DNA of 64,000 nucleotides from Granulicella rosea (lineage in GTDB: Bacteria > Acidobacteriota > Terriglobia > Terriglobales > Acidobacteriaceae): positions 1-64,000 of the forward strand of contig NZ_FZOU01000001.1 of assembly GCF_900188085.1 (NCBI RefSeq), given 5' to 3'. Shown here piece after piece: positions 60,895 to 64,000 of this stretch. A program made the position numbers and the translations under genes. How positions within the stretch are numbered: the stretch's first letter is position 1; every line of letters begins with the position of its first letter. Below the pieces are notes generated by a model. The model was not told the origin of the DNA and ran no database searches. It was given only the letters and a program-made list of their open reading frames with translations.

Positions 60895-62181
60895 ATGGCG
60901 AAGGCCGTCGGAAAGACGCCGTTCTCGCACGCCTGGCGCGCGCTGCGGCATCGCAACTTCAAGCTCTACTTCGCCGGGCAGGGCACGTCGCTGATGGGGA
61001 CGTGGATGACGAAGCTGGCCACCGGCTGGCTCGTCTACCACCTCACCCATTCGGCGTGGATGCTCGGCGTCGTAGGCTTCGCCAGCCAGATTCCCGCCTT
61101 CGTGCTGACGCCCTTCGCCGGCGTCTGGATCGAGCGCGTCGACCGCCGCAAGCTGCTGGTCTGGACGCAGATCCTCGCGGCGATCCAGTCGCTTGGGCTC
61201 GCCGCGCTGACGCTCGCGCACATCATCACCATCCGCGAGGTCATCGCCCTCAGCGCGCTGCAGGGCCTGATCAACGCCTTCGACATCCCCGGCCGCCAGT
61301 CCTTCATCGTGCAGATGGTCGACGACAAGGCCGATCTGGGCAACGCCATCGCCGTCAACTCGTCCATGGTCAACGGCGCGCGGCTGGTAGGCCCGGCGGT
61401 CGCCGGCATGGTGATCGCGGCCACGGGCGAGGGCTGGTGCTTCCTGATCGACGGCGTCAGCTATCTCGCCGTCATCGCGTCGCTGCTGATGATGCGCATC
61501 CGGCCCATTACCATCAAACCGACGGCGCTCAGCAAGCTCGAACAGATGCGCGAGGGCTGGGACTACGTCCGCACCTTCCGCCCCATTCGCAGCATCCTCA
61601 TCCTCTTCGCCGTCGTCAGCCTGATGGGCTGGCCGTTCACCGTGCTACTGCCCATCTTCGCCGGAGACGTGTTGCACGGCGGCGCGCACACGCTGGGCTG
61701 GCTGACGGGAGCGTCCGGGCTGGGCGCGCTCATCTCGGCGTTCTCGCTCGCGCTGCGCAAGTCGGTCGTGGGCCTGACGCGCATGATCCCGATCGCCTCC
61801 GGCATCTTCGGTGTGGCGCTCATCTGCTTCGGGCTGTCGCATGTGTTGTGGCTGTCGCTCGTGCTGCTGCTCTTCGCGGGTTTCGGCATGATGCAGGCCG
61901 CGGCCGGCGCCAACACGGTCATCCAGACGCTGGTCTCGGAAGACAAGCGCGGCCGCGTGATGAGCTACTACACGATGGCCTTCGTCGGCTCCGCCCCGAT
62001 CGGCAGCCTGCTGGCCGGCGCGCTGGCCCGCGCCATCGGAGCGCCCACGACGGTCATGATCACCGGCGCATGCGTCGTCGCGGGCGCCGTCTGGTTCGCG
62101 TTCCAACTGCCGCGAATCCACCCCATCATACGGCCGATCTACGAAGAGATGGGCCTGCTGCCGGCGACCGAGCCGGTCTGA
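60895..62181 (+). CDS. MFS exporter, MFS_3/EntS-like
   Basis: 428 residues, about 12 spans: NFKLYFAGQGTSLMGTWMTKLATGWLVYHLT at the start, RVDRRKLLVWTQILAAIQSL (the MFS loop motif), GLINAFDIPGRQSFIVQMV and EDKRGRVMSYYTMAFVG. These match the MFS_3 branch that includes the enterobactin exporter EntS. Its ATG directly follows the isochorismatase stop, so the genes are translationally linked. It could export a product of the hydrolase; no siderophore biosynthesis genes are in the window. Confidence 0.9.
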   Translation: MAKAVGKTPFSHAWRALRHRNFKLYFAGQGTSLMGTWMTKLATGWLVYHLTHSAWMLGVVGFASQIPAFVLTPFAGVWIERVDRRKLLVWTQILAAIQSLGLAALTLAHIITIREVIALSALQGLINAFDIPGRQSFIVQMVDDKADLGNAIAVNSSMVNGARLVGPAVAGMVIAATGEGWCFLIDGVSYLAVIASLLMMRIRPITIKPTALSKLEQMREGWDYVRTFRPIRSILILFAVVSLMGWPFTVLLPIFAGDVLHGGAHTLGWLTGASGLGALISAFSLALRKSVVGLTRMIPIASGIFGVALICFGLSHVLWLSLVLLLFAGFGMMQAAAGANTVIQTLVSEDKRGRVMSYYTMAFVGSAPIGSLLAGALARAIGAPTTVMITGACVVAGAVWFAFQLPRIHPIIRPIYEEMGLLPATEPV

Positions 62182-62227
62182 GATTCCTGCGCCGCGGACG
62201 GCTTTCGCGGTACTCTCAACCATAGAC

Positions 62228-62794
62228 ATGGCACGCCTGAAGAGTCCCGAAAAGCGCACCGCCATCCTCGACGCCGCGGCGTGCGAGATCGCCGAGTCCG
62301 GTCTGGGCGCGCCCACGGCGAAGATCGCCGAACGCGCAGGCATCGCCGGCGGCACGCTCTTCACCTACTTCGCGACCAAGGAAGAACTCTTCAACGAGCT
62401 CTACATCGAGCTGAAACGCGAGGTCTACCTGCGGGTGAACGCGGAGTTCCCGCATCGCCGCAGCCTCGAGCGGCGCGCGCGTCATATCTGGACGACCTAT
62501 CTCGACTGGGCCATCGAATCGCCCGCGAAGCGCCGAGCCTCCGTGCAGCTCAACGTCTCCGACATCATCACGCCGGAGACCCGCGCACGCACCGCCGAAG
62601 GCCGGCAGGCGATCGACCTCACCCTGACCGAGCTGAGCAAGCGCGAAGCCCTGCGGAGCCTGCCCACCGGCTTCGTCGCCGCCGCCATGTCCGCCATGCA
62701 GGATGCGACGATGGAGTTCATCGCCCGGCAGCCGAAGCACCGCGAACGGCTGATCGAGCAGGCGTTTGCCGTCTTCTGGCGAGCCATGCGCTAA
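62228..62794 (+). CDS. TetR-family transcriptional regulator
   Basis: 188 residues. Helix-turn-helix: AILDAAACEIAESGLGAPTAKIAERAGIAGGTLFTYFATKEELFNELY. The ligand half is TetR_C-like, without an assignable inducer. It lies upstream of, and transcribed in the same direction as, an SDR gene whose leader contains an inverted repeat (62930-62953). A palindromic repeat element separates the two. Probably its own and the SDR repressor. Confidence 0.92.
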   Translation: MARLKSPEKRTAILDAAACEIAESGLGAPTAKIAERAGIAGGTLFTYFATKEELFNELYIELKREVYLRVNAEFPHRRSLERRARHIWTTYLDWAIESPAKRRASVQLNVSDIITPETRARTAEGRQAIDLTLTELSKREALRSLPTGFVAAAMSAMQDATMEFIARQPKHRERLIEQAFAVFWRAMR

Positions 62795-62803
62795 GTCCTT
62801 CCG

Positions 62804-62886
62804 GTGGAAGCGTGGGGCTTCAGCCCCACGAAACATACCGGGCCAACGAAAGCTCATTCATGGGGCTAAAGCCCCATGCTTCCACC
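62804..62886. repeat. GGTGGAAG...GGGGCTTCAGCCCC palindromic element, short copy
   Basis: GGTGGAAGCGTGGGGCTTCA and TGGGGCTAAAGCCCCATGC with CTTCCACC at the right. Smaller relative of the element at 30110. Confidence 0.82.
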
Positions 62887-62929
62887 AAGGACGTTTTCGG
62901 CCGTCATGGGAATTACAGATTCAATGAAT

Positions 62930-62953
62930 AAATGAGCATCCACTCACTCATTT
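62930..62953. promoter_or_regulatory. Candidate TetR operator in front of the SDR gene
   Basis: AAATGAG (62930-62936) and CTCATTT (62947-62953) form an inverted repeat 24 bp across; TTCAATGAA just upstream is also a small palindrome. It lies 30-53 bp before the SDR ATG. Confidence 0.5.
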
Positions 62954-62982
62954 CTACATCTCATTGCCAGGAGGATCTTGCC

Positions 62983-63846
62983 ATGGCAAAGGTCTGGTTG
63001 ATTACCGGCAGTGGAAATGGATTGGGACGCGACATCGCCGAAGCGGCGCTGGCCGCGGGAGACAGCGTCGTAGCCGGCGCGCGGCGCCCCGCGGAGCTTC
63101 ACGCGCTCGTCGCGCAGTATGGGGAACGCATCAAGCCCGTCACCTTGGAGGTCCGCGACGAAGCCGCCGCGCAGGCTGCCGTGCAGGCCGCGGTCGATAC
63201 CTTCGGCCGGTTGGACGTGCTTGTAAACAACGCCGGATACGGCCAGTTCGCGCCCTTCGAGCAGATGAGCCCGGAGGACTTCAAGGCCGTCGTCGACACC
63301 TGCTTCTACGGCGTCGTCTACACCACCCGCGCCGCCATCCCCGTCATGCGGAGACAGAAGAGCGGACACATCTTTCAAGTGTCGTCCGTCGGCGGGCGCA
63401 TGGCGATCGCGGGCAACTCGCCCTATCACGCGGCCAAGTGGGCCGTCGGCGGCTTCAGCGACTCGGTCGCCCAGGAGGTCGCGCCCTTCGGCGTAAGGAT
63501 CTGCACGCTCGAGCCCGGCGGCATCCGCACCAACTGGGCGCAGCGCGCGGGCGAAAACGTTCCCGAACTCATGCCTGAGTATCAAGGCTCGGTCGGCGCC
63601 ATTCTAAAGCTGCTCGAAAGCGTCCGGGGCAACGCCGAGGGCGACCCGCGCCGCATCGCCGATCTGATCGTAAAGCTGGCCAACAGCGAGGATATCCCGC
63701 TCCGCCTTATCCTCGGCGTGGACGCCGAAAGGCGTGTCCAGCGCGTGGAGGCCGCACGCGCAGCCGAGGCCGAAAAGCACCACGACCTCACCATCTCCAC
63801 CGTCTTCCCCGACGCCCCCGTCATACCCGGCCTGCTCAACCACTAA
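62983..63846 (+). CDS. Short-chain dehydrogenase/reductase
   Basis: 287 residues. TGSGNGLG is the cofactor glycine loop, NNAGYG follows, and QVSSVGGRMAIAGNSPYHAAKWA provides the Ser and Y-x3-K active site. C-terminal insert VRGNAEGDPRRIADLIVKLAN is longer than in FabG. AGGAGG precedes ATG 62983, so the longer ORF from 62932 is not used. Substrate unknown. TetR control from the upstream gene is probable. Confidence 0.9.
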   Translation: MAKVWLITGSGNGLGRDIAEAALAAGDSVVAGARRPAELHALVAQYGERIKPVTLEVRDEAAAQAAVQAAVDTFGRLDVLVNNAGYGQFAPFEQMSPEDFKAVVDTCFYGVVYTTRAAIPVMRRQKSGHIFQVSSVGGRMAIAGNSPYHAAKWAVGGFSDSVAQEVAPFGVRICTLEPGGIRTNWAQRAGENVPELMPEYQGSVGAILKLLESVRGNAEGDPRRIADLIVKLANSEDIPLRLILGVDAERRVQRVEAARAAEAEKHHDLTISTVFPDAPVIPGLLNH

Positions 63847-63850
63847 CGCG

Positions 63851-63893
63851 CGGGCGCTCCATCCTTCTCGATCCCGCGAAGGATGGGGCGCCC
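63851..63893. repeat. GGGCGCTCCATCC hairpin repeat
   Basis: CGGGCGCTCCATCCTTC and GAAGGATGGGGCGCCCC pair, a member of the GGGCGCCCATCC family. It separates the SDR stop from the convergent VOC gene fragment. Confidence 0.75.
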
Positions 63894-63919
63894 CGGCTGT
63901 TCAGAGTCCACAGGCCGCT

Positions 63920-64000
63920 TTACTCCCCCGTACCGATCAGCGAGAACATAGCCCCCTGCGGGTCCATCCCCTGGATGATCCATCCTCCGCCCGGAACCTG
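63920..64000 (-). CDS. VOC-family (glyoxalase-like) protein, C-terminal fragment
   Basis: The minus strand reads through the right edge and ends at a TAA at 63920-63922. The visible residues QVPGGGWIIQGMDPQGAMFSLI then GTGE contain DPQGAMFSL, the characteristic D-P-x-G-A-x-F strand that ends VOC/glyoxalase-bleomycin-resistance domains. About 26 residues only; substrate cannot be inferred. Confidence 0.7.
   Translation of the reverse strand, partial: QVPGGGWIIQGMDPQGAMFSLIGTGE

Overview
This is a high-GC chromosomal window from a bacterium that most resembles the Acidobacteriota, family Acidobacteriaceae (Terriglobus, Granulicella or Edaphobacter-like). The evidence is a VWFA-domain secreted protein of the Acidobacterial type, gene families common in that group, and gaps filled with several families of palindromic repeats. 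Taxonomy is inference; no rRNA or tRNA gene was found in the window.

Layout. 1-5 kb (mostly minus strand): edge fragment of a sugar-nucleotide transferase, aminotransferase, phosphodiesterase, a divergent DUF427 gene, and coaD overlapping a methyltransferase. 5-17 kb: an ECF sigma / anti-sigma / Spy-like periplasmic protein operon, recA, a ThyX-like protein with two ThyX regions beside an unknown gene, an orphan DNA methyltransferase, PP2C phosphatase, MaoC hotdog protein, WalJ-like hydrolase, rhomboid and Bax-inhibitor-like membrane protein. 17-27 kb: XRE regulator, fabG, DUF2071 protein, nrdR, isocitrate dehydrogenase, a DUF433/DUF5615 toxin-antitoxin pair and a blue-copper lipoprotein. 27-40 kb: lysine genes asd-lysC, dapB, dapA and dapD, interrupted by an alginate-lyase-like enzyme, an M29 aminopeptidase and a TetR unit. 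40-50 kb: RNase J, alpha/beta hydrolase, threonine dehydratase, uppP, a lower-GC patch with a Phd/PIN toxin-antitoxin pair, DoxX and a four-helix-bundle stress protein. 50-64 kb: ftsK, a possible 35-codon gene, a DUF2339-DUF3999 pair, two phosphorelay proteins, a TetR / isochorismatase-fold / MFS cluster, a TetR-SDR pair and the end of a VOC gene.

Genes that work together: asd, lysC, dapA, dapB and dapD cover the aspartate route to lysine as far as the succinylated intermediate. The ECF unit is a self-contained envelope-stress module. The two toxin-antitoxin pairs and several lower-GC orphan genes mark small accessory insertions between core genes. No phage, insertion-sequence transposase or CRISPR array was seen.

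Most distinctive points: three copies of a roughly 167-bp nested-palindrome element, one of which supplies the stop codon of the DNA methyltransferase; a DUF3999 gene whose N-terminus and signal peptide are encoded by intergenic repeat sequence; a compact unit at 53.37-53.58 kb (GC-rich stem-loop, strong Shine-Dalgarno, 35-codon membrane-like peptide, second stem-loop) that may be an undescribed small-protein or RNA locus; and paired TetR operators over a predicted leaderless start.
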